From assembly GCA_963736235.1 (NCBI GenBank), contig CAVTOR010000032.1, positions 18,199 to 82,198 of the forward strand: DNA of 64,000 nucleotides. Direction: 5' to 3'. The stretch's first letter is position 1. The number at the start of each line of letters is the position of its first letter. The position numbers and the translations under genes were made by a program. Origin of the DNA: CAVORB01 sp963736235 (GTDB lineage: Bacteria; Pseudomonadota; Gammaproteobacteria; Chromatiales; Chromatiaceae). The notes under the pieces are model-generated. The model saw nothing but the letters and a program-made list of their open reading frames with translations, did not search any database and was not told the DNA's origin. This document shows, piece by piece, positions 33,710 to 45,439 of the stretch.

Positions 33710-34856
33710 TGTACAGTCGACAGAGCAGGGTCAGACAATCGGGTCGCGCGAGCCATGGAGCGAGCGTTTCGAGCTCCAATGTGGCTTCCCGGGTGATGAG
33801 AGAGAGCAGGGGGCGGTGCTCCGATGCGAGCGAATAGGCCTCTCCGTTCGCGAACAGCAGATCTTCGCCGCCCCTCCCGCGGCACCAGGCAAGCCGGCTG
33901 AAGCCGTTGCGGCGGAGCGCACCGCCCCCTCGCATGGCTTCGAGAAACTCATCGGGCGCCAGCGGCGTCTCGCTCGGAAAGACCTGCAAATGCTCTTTCG
34001 GTTCGGTGGCGAACCGCCCAAACCACTCTTGGAACAGGCGCTCGGGTGCCTCCGCGAGCCCTTGCTCGAGGGTGTGCCGAATCTGGTCGAATACCTCCGG
34101 GCGGATCTCGCCCGGGTCCAGATCGGGTGGCAGGTCGCCATCGCGGTAGCGGCCGGGTGACAGGGTGGACTCGGACGCCCGATCGCACCAGGATGCGGCC
34201 ATCTCCCGCCAGGTGGCGGAGCGGAACCCGACCGACCAGGTCATGCAGGGACCCTCGGCGATGCCCCAGTGGGGGATTCCGGGCGGAAGGTAGAGGACGT
34301 CACCGGGTTTCATCAGGTAATCCTCCCGAGGCTCGAACCGTTGCAGGATGCGCAGGTCGATGTCCGGGATGACGGGGCCGTTCGGCCCCGGGATCGGGTC
34401 GATGCGCCAGCGCCGCCTACCCTCGGCTTGGATCAGGAATACGTCGTACTCGTCCACGTGCGGGCCCACCGATCCTTTGTCCGCCGCAAAGCTGACCATG
34501 ATGTCGTCCACCCGCCAGCTTGGGAGGAAGCGGAAGACGGAGAGCAGCTCGGCCACGTGCGGGACAAACTTGTCCGCGTCCTGTACCAGCAGGGTCCAGT
34601 GGCTGGCCGGTAGCTTGGCGAAGTCGGCTATATCGAGGGGGCCGTGACGAACCTCCCAGGGACGCTCGCCGTCGCGTTCCAGGATCAGGCGCGACTCAAG
34701 CTCGGGCTCGCAGGCGAGCCCGGCCAACTCCTCCGCGTCGAGCGGGCTGGAGAATCCCGGCAGGGCCTGCGGCATCGGCAGCGGCCGGCGTTGCCAGTAG
34801 GCGGCGAGAAAGGACGCGGCGTCGATACCGGGCGGAAAGCGCAGTTGCGTGAACAC
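33681..34856 (-). CDS. roxA: Ribosomal protein uL16 arginine 3-hydroxylase (JmjC oxygenase)
   Basis: Fe(II)/2-oxoglutarate oxygenase of the RoxA/YcfD type that hydroxylates an arginine of ribosomal protein L16. From GTG 34856, with GGGAG 9 bases upstream, it is 391 residues (E. coli about 373). The metal motif is visible as GPHVDEYDVFLIQ (HxD) and the distal His in LPPGIPHWG. WTLLVQDADKFVPHVAELL and FRFLPSWRVDDIMVSFA are characteristic. The longer frame upstream of 34856 is not protein-like. It lies 26 bp after the DMT exporter, and its position near purB agrees with enterobacterial synteny. Confidence 0.88.
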   Translation of the reverse strand: MFTQLRFPPGIDAASFLAAYWQRRPLPMPQALPGFSSPLDAEELAGLACEPELESRLILERDGERPWEVRHGPLDIADFAKLPASHWTLLVQDADKFVPHVAELLSVFRFLPSWRVDDIMVSFAADKGSVGPHVDEYDVFLIQAEGRRRWRIDPIPGPNGPVIPDIDLRILQRFEPREDYLMKPGDVLYLPPGIPHWGIAEGPCMTWSVGFRSATWREMAASWCDRASESTLSPGRYRDGDLPPDLDPGEIRPEVFDQIRHTLEQGLAEAPERLFQEWFGRFATEPKEHLQVFPSETPLAPDEFLEAMRGGGALRRNGFSRLAWCRGRGGEDLLFANGEAYSLASEHRPLLSLITREATLELETLAPWLARPDCLTLLCRLYNDGHHELDA

Positions 34857-34882
34857 GGGCGGAGGCTCCCTGATGGTTTCGG

Positions 34883-35782
34883 TCAGATTTCCTGGGTGCG
34901 AGCGACCGGTTGCCCGTCCGCGCGCCACGGCCAGATCCGTCGGGAGCCGACCAGCAGTCCGGCGACCAGGATCAGCAGTGATCCGGCGACGGTCCACCAC
35001 GCGAGAATCTCGTCCCAGAGCAGCCAGCCGTAGGCGGCGCCGAAGATGACCGAGAAATAGCCAAAGGTGCCCATCCGTGCCGCCGGAGCGAGCGACAGAC
35101 CCCGCGTGAGGCAGACTTGCCCGAGGGTCGCGAACAGGGCGACCGCGAGGAGCCAGCCCACGGCCTCGAGCGAAGGGGTCGTCCATGCCCAGGCGAGCGG
35201 GATGGCGGAAATCAGGCCGGCGGTGAGCGCGAAGAAAAAGACAATGCGCAGAGGCGGCTCGGTGCGCGACAGTCGGCGCACCGTCACCTTGGCGACCGCC
35301 GCGAACAGTCCGCCGAGCAGCGCGATCAGGGCTACTGGTGAGATACCCTGCAGGCTCGGGCGCAAGATCAGCAGCACGCCGCAGAATCCGATGGCGATGG
35401 CGAGCCAGACCCTGGGATTTACCTCCTCATGCAGCCATATCAGTGCGACCAGGGGCATAAACAGGGGTGATGTGAGCTTGAGCAGCATCGCATCCGCCAA
35501 CGGCATGTGGGCGATGGCGTAGAAAAAGCAGTACATTGCGCTGACCCCAGCGATGCCGCGGAGAAGATGCAGGTGAGGAACCGACGTACGCAAGCCGGGG
35601 AGACCGGGACGCAGCAGCCAGGGGGCCAGCAGGCAGAGCCCGAACAGGTTGCGGAAGAAGACGATCGACTCGTTGGGGAGGGCGTGGGCGACCAGGCGTA
35701 TGGCCACCCCCATGGATGCGAACATGAGCTCGCCGGCGACGATGAAGGCGGCGCCCAGCCAGAGATTCTGCCGGATGTCCAC
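34883..35782 (-). CDS. EamA/DMT-family permease
   Basis: 299-residue inner-membrane protein with ten hydrophobic helices in two EamA repeats (AAFIVAGELMFASMGVAIRLVA, then LIALLGGLFAAVAKVTVRRL in the second half). FFRNLFGLCLLAPWLL and FGYFSVIFGAAYGWLLWDEI are typical drug/metabolite transporter segments. Usually an exporter of small metabolites or amino acids; no specificity is visible. Confidence 0.85.
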   Translation of the reverse strand: MDIRQNLWLGAAFIVAGELMFASMGVAIRLVAHALPNESIVFFRNLFGLCLLAPWLLRPGLPGLRTSVPHLHLLRGIAGVSAMYCFFYAIAHMPLADAMLLKLTSPLFMPLVALIWLHEEVNPRVWLAIAIGFCGVLLILRPSLQGISPVALIALLGGLFAAVAKVTVRRLSRTEPPLRIVFFFALTAGLISAIPLAWAWTTPSLEAVGWLLAVALFATLGQVCLTRGLSLAPAARMGTFGYFSVIFGAAYGWLLWDEILAWWTVAGSLLILVAGLLVGSRRIWPWRADGQPVARTQEI

Positions 35783-36157
35783 GAAAGTCAGAACGAACGA
35801 AGAATGTTGCTAAAAGAATACAGTATCAAACCGATCACGGTTTTACCGTTCGGAACGAAGCTTTTGAGATCAATTGGTTGTGCATATCGGGGCTTAGGTT
35901 CGTTGCAGAATTGTATGAAAGGCAAAAAAGGTTGCACTTTTGTCTGAATTTTACGCTACAATAATCGTCGACGGACGATTCGTCACAACACGGCTTCAAC
36001 CTGGTGCTTCGGAGGGCAACTGTTCGGGCACGCGTTAACCGGATAGACGAGGCAATGAATGTCGTTGTTGTTTTTCGTCTACAGCTTGTTCTGGCCGGTG
36101 CCGAAACGCCGATTTTTAACCAAGTCCTTCCAACCTGAAAGAGAGGAAACGATAGCA
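35783..36157 (+). promoter_or_regulatory. AT-rich upstream region of the OmpA-like gene, candidate promoter
   Basis: 375 bp without a gene, and clearly more AT-rich than its surroundings from 35805 to 35965. TTGCAC at 35932-35937 and TACAAT at 35957-35962 could form a sigma-70 promoter, but the 19-bp spacer is longer than ideal. This would leave a 5' leader of about 190 bases before ATG 36158, which has AGAGGAAA as ribosome site. Long leaders are common for abundant outer-membrane proteins. Confidence 0.4.
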
Positions 36158-36745
36158 ATGTCCAAAGCAATGAAGACCCTTCGCGCCTTGGGGCGTGCGG
36201 CCCCAATCGCGCTGACCCTCGCCATGATGGCCTCCTCGGCTCACGCCCTCGAAGAAGAGAGCTACTGGTACGCATCCGGTGATCCGACCGTTCCGGATGG
36301 CCAGTTGTGGACCACCAGCTATGGCGAGTGCTGGCAGAGCTCTTACCCGGATGGCCCCACCAACCTGCCTCCGTGCGTCGTCGAGGTGCCTGCCGAAGTC
36401 ACCGTGAAAATCAACTTCGAGTTCGATAAGTACATGGTGCCCGAGAACGTCGTCAACCGTGAGGTTGTCGCCGAGATCGACGACTACATCCAGAAGGTCC
36501 AGGCCACTCCCGAGCAGGAGTTCGTCACCGTCGTCGGCCACACCGACGCCAAGGGCTCCGACCAGTACAACATGGCGCTCGGCGAGCGCCGCGCGGATGC
36601 CGTGCGCAACTACATCATCGCGCAGGGCTATCCTGCGGACCAGGTCGGCCCTCCCGAGAGCCGCGGCAAGCGCGACCTGCTCCCGGACGTCGATCCCTTC
36701 TCCGTCGAGCAGCGCCGCGTCGTGCTCACCAAGACCGACATGTAA
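36158..36745 (+). CDS. OmpA-family (peptidoglycan-associated) envelope protein
   Basis: 195 residues: a signal peptide ending MMASSAHA, a short Cys-containing N-region (SYGECWQSSYPDG, NLPPCVVEVP), and an OmpA C-terminal domain: VTVKINFEFDKYMVPENV, VTVVGHTDAKGSDQYNMALGERRADAVRNYI and SRGKRDLLPDVDPFSVEQRRVV. The Asp and Arg that bind diaminopimelate are in place. There is no beta-barrel, so it is a periplasmic or anchored peptidoglycan binder. I chose ATG 36158 because AGGAA lies 10 bases upstream and the signal peptide starts there. It is followed by a strong terminator. Confidence 0.85.
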   Translation: MSKAMKTLRALGRAAPIALTLAMMASSAHALEEESYWYASGDPTVPDGQLWTTSYGECWQSSYPDGPTNLPPCVVEVPAEVTVKINFEFDKYMVPENVVNREVVAEIDDYIQKVQATPEQEFVTVVGHTDAKGSDQYNMALGERRADAVRNYIIAQGYPADQVGPPESRGKRDLLPDVDPFSVEQRRVVLTKTDM

Positions 36746-36791
36746 GGTCTTGTCGGCGACCGGGCGCATCCGCGCGCCGGTTGCTGAAGAG

Positions 36792-36823
36792 AACCGGCCA
36801 CGATCCTCGTGGCCGGTTTTTTT
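36792..36823 (+). terminator. Rho-independent terminator of the OmpA-like gene
   Basis: A perfect 12-bp stem, AACCGGCCACGA with TCGTGGCCGGTT, around loop TCC, followed by a run of T to 36823. It starts 46 bp after the OmpA-like stop. It sits at the convergent junction with purB, whose stop is at 36822. Confidence 0.93.
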
Positions 36824-38253
36824 ATGCCTTCGGGTGGAGAAATCCCGCTGCCGCCCGAGAGGAGGCGCGAACCCCCTCCGCGTTTAGATCGCCTTGGCTT
36901 GGCTCGCCGCGTTTCCCGATGTACGAAACGGGGCTCAGCGCCTTGAGCTGTGCCTTCGCGGCCTCTGGGATCTCGAGTGTGTCGACGAAGCTTTCCATCT
37001 CCTCGCGCCCCAAACGGCTGGCCGCGCGTCAGCTCCTTGAGCTTCTCGTAGGGCCTATCGACCCCGTAGCGGCGCATCACCGTCTGGATGGGCTCGGCCA
37101 GCACCTCCCAGTTCCCGTCAAGGTCCGCGGTCAACCGCTGCGGGTCCGCCTCCAGCTTGGAGATCCCTCGCAGGGCGGACTGCAGCGCGATGCTGGTGTG
37201 GGCAAACCCGACGCCCAGGTTGCGCAGCACCGTGGAGTCGGTCAGGTCGCGCTGCCAGCGTGAGACGGGCAGCTTCTGCGCCAGATGTCCGAGCAGGGCA
37301 TTGGCGATCCCGAGATTGCCCTCGGCGTTCTCGAAATCGATCGGGTTGACCTTGTGGGGCATGGTCGAGGAGCCGATCTCGCCGGCCACGGTCTTCTGGC
37401 GGAAGTAGCCCAGCGAGATGTAGCCCCAGACGTCGCGGCAGAAGTCGATCAGGATGGTGTTGAAGCGGGCGATGGCGTCGAACAGCTCCGCCATGTAGTC
37501 GTGGGGCTCGATCTGGGTGGTGTAGGGGTTCCAGTCGAGACCGAAGGACTCCACGAAGCGCTGTGCGAAAGCCGGCCAGTCCAGGTCCGGATAGGCGGCG
37601 AGGTGGGCGTTGTAGTTGCCGACGGCGCCGTTGATCTTTCCCAGGAGCGGTACCCCGGCCACCTGATCGCGCTGGCGGACCAGCCGATGCACGACGTTGG
37701 CCATCTCCTTGCCCAGGGTGGTGGGGGAGGCGGGCTGGCCATGGGTGCGCGAGAGCATGGGCAGATCGGCGAGATCGTGCGCGAGCGCGCGAACCGCGGC
37801 GATGACCTCGTCCATCTGCGGGATCAGCACTTGGCCTCGGCCCTCGCGCAGCATCAGGGCGTGGGAGAGATTGTTGATGTCCTCGGAGGTGCAGGCGAAA
37901 TGGATGAACTCGCTGACCGCTTCGAGCTCGGCGTTGCCGGCGATGCGCTCCTTGATGAAGTACTCGACCGCCTTGACGTCGTGGTTGGTCGTGCGCTCGA
38001 TGTTCTTGACCCGGTGCGCGTCCTCCTCCGAGAAGTTCCCCGCGATCCCGTCCAGGATATTGCGGGCGTGGCCCGACAGGGGTGGTACCTCCGGAATCCC
38101 GGGATCGTCCGCCAGTGCCTGCAGCCAGCGCACCTCCACCAGAACGCGGTGCCGGATCAGGCCGAATTCGCTGAAGATCGGTCGCAGGTCCGCCGTCTTC
38201 GATCCGTAACGCCCGTCCACGGGCGACACGGCCGTCAGCGTTGAAAGATCCAT
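36822..38253 (-). CDS. purB: Adenylosuccinate lyase (frameshift near 37012)
   Basis: Cleaves SAICAR and adenylosuccinate in purine synthesis. The frame from ATG 38253 reads MDLSTLTAVSPVDGRYGSKT, then TTNHDVKAVEYFIKE, FACTSEDINNLSHALML, the signature SSTMPHKVNPIDFENAEGN, and YEKLKELTRG. There it breaks at about 37012. Dropping one C from GGCCAGCCGTTT restores GQRLGREEMESFVDTLEIPE and runs on to the stop at 36822 with ALSPVSYIGKRGE, as in E. coli PurB. The reconstructed length is about 477. Because the enzyme is close to essential, a sequencing indel is more likely than inactivation. It is last in the mnmA-hflD-acnA-purB row. Confidence 0.88.
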
Positions 38254-38298
38254 GTTGTTGCTTCCCTCCGTTCGGAGTCGGGGCGGTTCAGGCCAATC

Positions 38299-40959
<2,661 letters not shown>

Positions 40960-41101
40960 GTGTGGATTCCGCCTGTGCGCTGGAACGAAACAAGGATTCT
41001 AACGAAAAATAGACGACCGGGACGTTTACGCACGGAAGTGTGGACTATGCGAGCGATTTCCGCCTTGCATAGTCGGATTTAAGCGCGGGTAGGAGCGGCC
41101 C

Positions 41102-41728
41102 TCAGTGGCTGGATCTGCGCAGATACGCCTCGGCGCTGTCCAGCAGGCGTCTGCGTCCCAGCAGGATGGTCCAGCGGCTGCCTCCCACCTGCCGCCAAAG
41201 CCAGGCGGCGCGGATGCCCGCCAGCAGCATGGTCCGGATCCGGTTCTGATTGTCGGGGTTCTGCAGGTAGCCGGGCTCGCCCCGGACCATGATGCGCGGC
41301 TGCAGATTGCTGATGTTACCGCTGTAGATCTCCGCGAGGTGGGCCAGCAGATTGGGGTGGAGCATCGAGAAGTGCTCGAGCTTGGCGCGCGCCTCCTCGA
41401 TCCCGTCGGCGATCTTCGCCACCAGGACCTTGCGTCCGGCGAGCACCCGTTCGAGCTTGAGCAGGGTGACGACGTAGCGCGTCAGCTCCAGGTCGCGGGG
41501 CTGCTTTCCGGTGAGCTGTCCGATCAGCTGGCGCACGCCTGGCGTCAGGACGCCGGGGTCGCCAAAGATGGCCCCGGTGCTCTCCGCGTCGGTCTGGAAC
41601 AGGCTGTGGACGCATGGCGCCATGGTATCCGTGTCAACCGTACCCTTGCGGGCGATCTGGCGCACGCACAACGCGGCCTGATAGATGCCGGCGAGGGCGA
41701 TGAGGCGGTCTTGGTCGTTGTAGGCCAT
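41102..41728 (-). CDS. hflD: HflD (YcfC) lysogenization regulator homolog
   Basis: 208 residues matching the HflD family: DRLIALAGIYQAALCVRQIARKG, SLFQTDAESTGAIFGDP, GVRQLIGQL, RYVVTLLKLERVLAGR, LAEIYSGNISNLQPRIMVRGEPGYLQNP and IRTMLLAGIRAAWLWRQVGGSRW. In E. coli it is a peripheral membrane protein lying between mnmA and purB. Its housekeeping role is unclear. The conserved position between mnmA and the acnA-purB pair supports the name. Confidence 0.93.
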   Translation of the reverse strand: MAYNDQDRLIALAGIYQAALCVRQIARKGTVDTDTMAPCVHSLFQTDAESTGAIFGDPGVLTPGVRQLIGQLTGKQPRDLELTRYVVTLLKLERVLAGRKVLVAKIADGIEEARAKLEHFSMLHPNLLAHLAEIYSGNISNLQPRIMVRGEPGYLQNPDNQNRIRTMLLAGIRAAWLWRQVGGSRWTILLGRRRLLDSAEAYLRRSSH

Positions 41729-41779
41729 GGTGGTGAAGGTCCAGATTTTTCGGGTTCGGGTTGTCGGGGGCTTGGGCGC

Positions 41780-42901
41780 TCAGTCTCTCGCCGCGCTCTC
41801 GATGACGGCGCCGCCCAGGCATACGTCGGCGAGGTAGAAGACCACGGATTGCCCGGGTGCGACCGCTCGCTGCGGCCGGGGAAAGCTCACCTCGCACCGC
41901 GCGGCATCGATGTGTTCCACCCTGCATGCCTGCAGCGGCTGGCGATGGCGCAGCCGGGCCTGACAAGCGAACGGCGGTTCCGCCGGCGGACGCCCCGCGA
42001 TCCAGTGCAGCTGACCGCCGCGGAGCCTGTTGCTCATCAGCAGGGGATGATCGTGTCCTTGCACCACGATGAGGGCATTGCGTTCCGGCTCCTTCGCGGC
42101 CACGAACCAGGGTTCTTCCACGCTGCCCGCGACACCGCCGATCCCGAGTCCCTGGCGCTGTCCGATGGTGTAGTAGGCCAGGCCCTGGTGCTCGCCCAGG
42201 ACCGCGCCTTGCGGCGTTTCGATCGGCCCCGGCTCCCGCGGCAGCCAACGGGCGAGGAAATCTCGGAACCGGCGCTCGCCGATGAAGCAGATCCCGGTGC
42301 TGTCCTTCTTCTCGGAGACCGCCAAACCCGCGCGCCGGGCGAGGCCGCGCACCTCCTGCTTGCGGTAGCCGCTCCAGTGGGAACAGGCTGCGGGCGAGCT
42401 GCCCCTGATCCAGCCGGTGCAGAAAGTAGGTCTGATCTTTATCCGGGTCGGCCGCGAGGCGCAAGTGGAAACCTTGCTCACTCCGCCGCAATCCCCGCGT
42501 AGTGTCCGGTGGCGATGCGCGGGACGCCCAGCGCGAGGGCGTGATCCAGGAAGGCCCGGAACTTGATCTCCTGGTTGCAGAGGATGTCGGGGTTCGGCGT
42601 GCGCCCGGCCCGGTACTCCGAGAGGAAATAACTGAAGACGCGGTCCCAGTACTCTGCGGAAAAATTCACCGTGCGCAAGGGGATACCGAGGCGTTCGGCG
42701 ACGCGATCGGGCGTCCGCCAGGTCCGCGGCGGCGGCGCAGTACCCGGCGTCGTCGTCTTCCTCCCAGTTCTTCATGAACAACCCCTGCACCTCGTGTCCC
42801 TGCTCGAGCAGCAGCAGGGCGGCGACGGCGGAGTCCACGCCGCCGGAGAGGCCGACGATGACGGGTCCGCGGGGGTCGGTTCCGGAATGCGGATCGGGCA
42901 T
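41780..42901 (-). pseudogene. mnmA: tRNA 2-thiouridylase MnmA, three frameshifts
   Basis: MnmA thiolates U34 of tRNAs for Lys, Glu and Gln. The start reads VIVGLSGGVDSAVAALLLLEQGHEV (PP-loop) and FMKNWEEDDDAGYCAAAADLADAR. The frame is lost near 42715, and VNFSAEYWDRVFSYFLSEYRAGRTPNPDILCNQEIKF continues in another frame. It changes again near 42475 (DPDKDQTYFLHRLDQGQLARSLFPL) and near 42380, after which RKQEVRGLARRAGLAVSEKKDSTGICFIGERRF resumes to the stop at 41780. All conserved blocks and Cys residues are present, only out of phase. Three indels within 350 bp of a nearly universal gene point to poor local sequence rather than decay, but true loss cannot be excluded. Confidence 0.8.
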
Positions 42902-43066
42902 GAAGAACTGCGTCCGGCTTTGGGTGTCGATCTGTCCTGGCGGCGGTGCGCCGACCCGGCATGATACGGTCTGACGTCCCCTCGCGCATCACCGGGAGCG
43001 GGCGGTACGCAAGTCTCGATCCTGGATGCTAGACTCAAAACTTTGTTGCAACCGCGAAGAGACGAC

Positions 43067-44323
<1,257 letters not shown>

Positions 44324-44352
44324 CGCGGAGAGCGCTCGGACCGCAGCGGATG

Positions 44353-44412
44353 TCAGGGGCCGAAAGCCCCTGAATGGGTTTCGACGGGCGACGGCCCCGC
44401 GGGGTGGGGCCG
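44353..44412. terminator. Two hairpins between convergent icd and cspD
   Basis: TCAGGGGC/GCCCCTGA around CGAAA at 44353-44373, and CGGCCCC/GGGGCCG at 44392-44412. Neither is followed by a good T run on either strand, so termination efficiency is uncertain. The position between two converging genes supports the role. Confidence 0.45.
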
Positions 44413-44422
44413 CTGCCTCCGG

Positions 44423-44629
44423 TCAGAGCACGCGGTGCACCTTGGCCGCGTGCAAGCCCTTCGGGCCCTGGCTGATCTCGAATTCGACCTTCTGTCCTTC
44501 CTTCAGGGTCTTGTATCCGTCCATGTCGATCGCCGAGAAGTGGACGAAGACGTCTTCGTCTCGTCCATCGGGCTTCACGAACCCGTACCCCTTGGCATTG
44601 TTAAACCACTTCACAATACCCGTCATCAT
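44423..44629 (-). CDS. cspD: Cold-shock-domain protein CspD-like
   Basis: 68-residue cold-shock domain that binds single-stranded nucleic acid. The RNP motifs are GYGFVKP (RNP1) and DVFVHFSAI (RNP2). DGYKTLKEGQKVEFEISQGPKGLHAAKV is closer to CspD (MDGYRTLK) than CspA. ATG 44629 has GGAGGAG 7 bases upstream; GTG 44632 and ATG 44626 are in the same frame. It lies divergently next to clpS-clpA, the classical cspD position. Confidence 0.93.
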   Translation of the reverse strand: MMTGIVKWFNNAKGYGFVKPDGRDEDVFVHFSAIDMDGYKTLKEGQKVEFEISQGPKGLHAAKVHRVL

Positions 44630-44963
44630 CACATCACTCCTCCGGGGGTTATCCGAGGCTTACCTCTGGCAGTCTTCAGGTTGTTATCCAGCGCGTTTGC
44701 TTGTGTCATCGATGCCGCGCCTTACCTGCGAAGTATAGTGAGCTGATTTCACTGGTCAAATTTGGTGGATTTGCCGGCTTGGCCGCACTTTGAAGAGCGG
44801 CACGGGCGGTTGCTTTGGTGCGAGCCCCGGCAAGCATCGCGCGCGGGCCTCTGACGGGGGGAATGGCATTTCCACAATGGGTGCAACCCTTTTAGAAACG
44901 CGCGAAAGTCCCTACTCTATTAACCCGGAACGGCGTCGAATTTTGACTAGACTCGGAAGCAGA

Positions 44964-45287
44964 ATGAGCGGCCAGAACCCAAACGAGGAGCGTGAATCCG
45001 GGCTCTCGGTCCAGGAAGCCAGACCCAAGCTGAAGAAGCCGCCGTTGTTCAAGGTCCTGATCCTGAACGACGACTACACGCCCATGGAGTTCGTGGTGCA
45101 GGTGTTGGAGACCTTCTTTCGCATGAGTAGGGAGAAGGCGACGCAGGTCATGCTGCACGTGCATACGCGCGGCGTGGGCGTCTGCGGCGTCTTCACGCGG
45201 GATATTGCCGAGACCAAGGTGTCACAGGTGAACGACTTCTCCCGCAGCCATCAGCACCCGCTGATGTGCACCATGGAGGAGGCCTGA
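44964..45287 (+). CDS. clpS: ClpS adaptor for ClpAP
   Basis: 107-residue N-end-rule adaptor that hands substrates to ClpA. The family core is complete: FKVLILNDDYTPMEFVVQVLETFF, REKATQVMLHVHTRGVGVCGVFTRDIAETKV, and a C-terminal HPLMCTMEEA. I chose ATG 44964, not the far upstream frame opening, because GGAAG lies just before it and the N-terminus then has normal ClpS length. clpA follows after 152 bp. Confidence 0.95.
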   Translation: MSGQNPNEERESGLSVQEARPKLKKPPLFKVLILNDDYTPMEFVVQVLETFFRMSREKATQVMLHVHTRGVGVCGVFTRDIAETKVSQVNDFSRSHQHPLMCTMEEA

Positions 45288-45439
45288 GGAGACGCGGATG
45301 GATTCAGCGCTTCCCGCGTCACACGGATGTCGCGCTGATTTTGGCCAGGATGGCTAATAGTCAGCGTCTACCTAAGGGCCGGACGATAGAGGCATCGGTT
45401 GGCAATTAACGGGGTTCCTTTCCCGGGATCGAAGAGGCC

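Noticed and set aside
34857..35186. Longer roxA starting at 35186
   Set aside because: The added 110 residues are Arg/Gly-rich shadow sequence of the DMT gene; GTG 34856 has a ribosome site.
43043..43066. Earlier ATG of icd at 43043
   Set aside because: Adds eight residues not found in the family and has no ribosome site.
44790..44963. Extended N-terminus of ClpS from 44790
   Set aside because: The extension has no homology to ClpS; the ribosome site and family length both favour ATG 44964.
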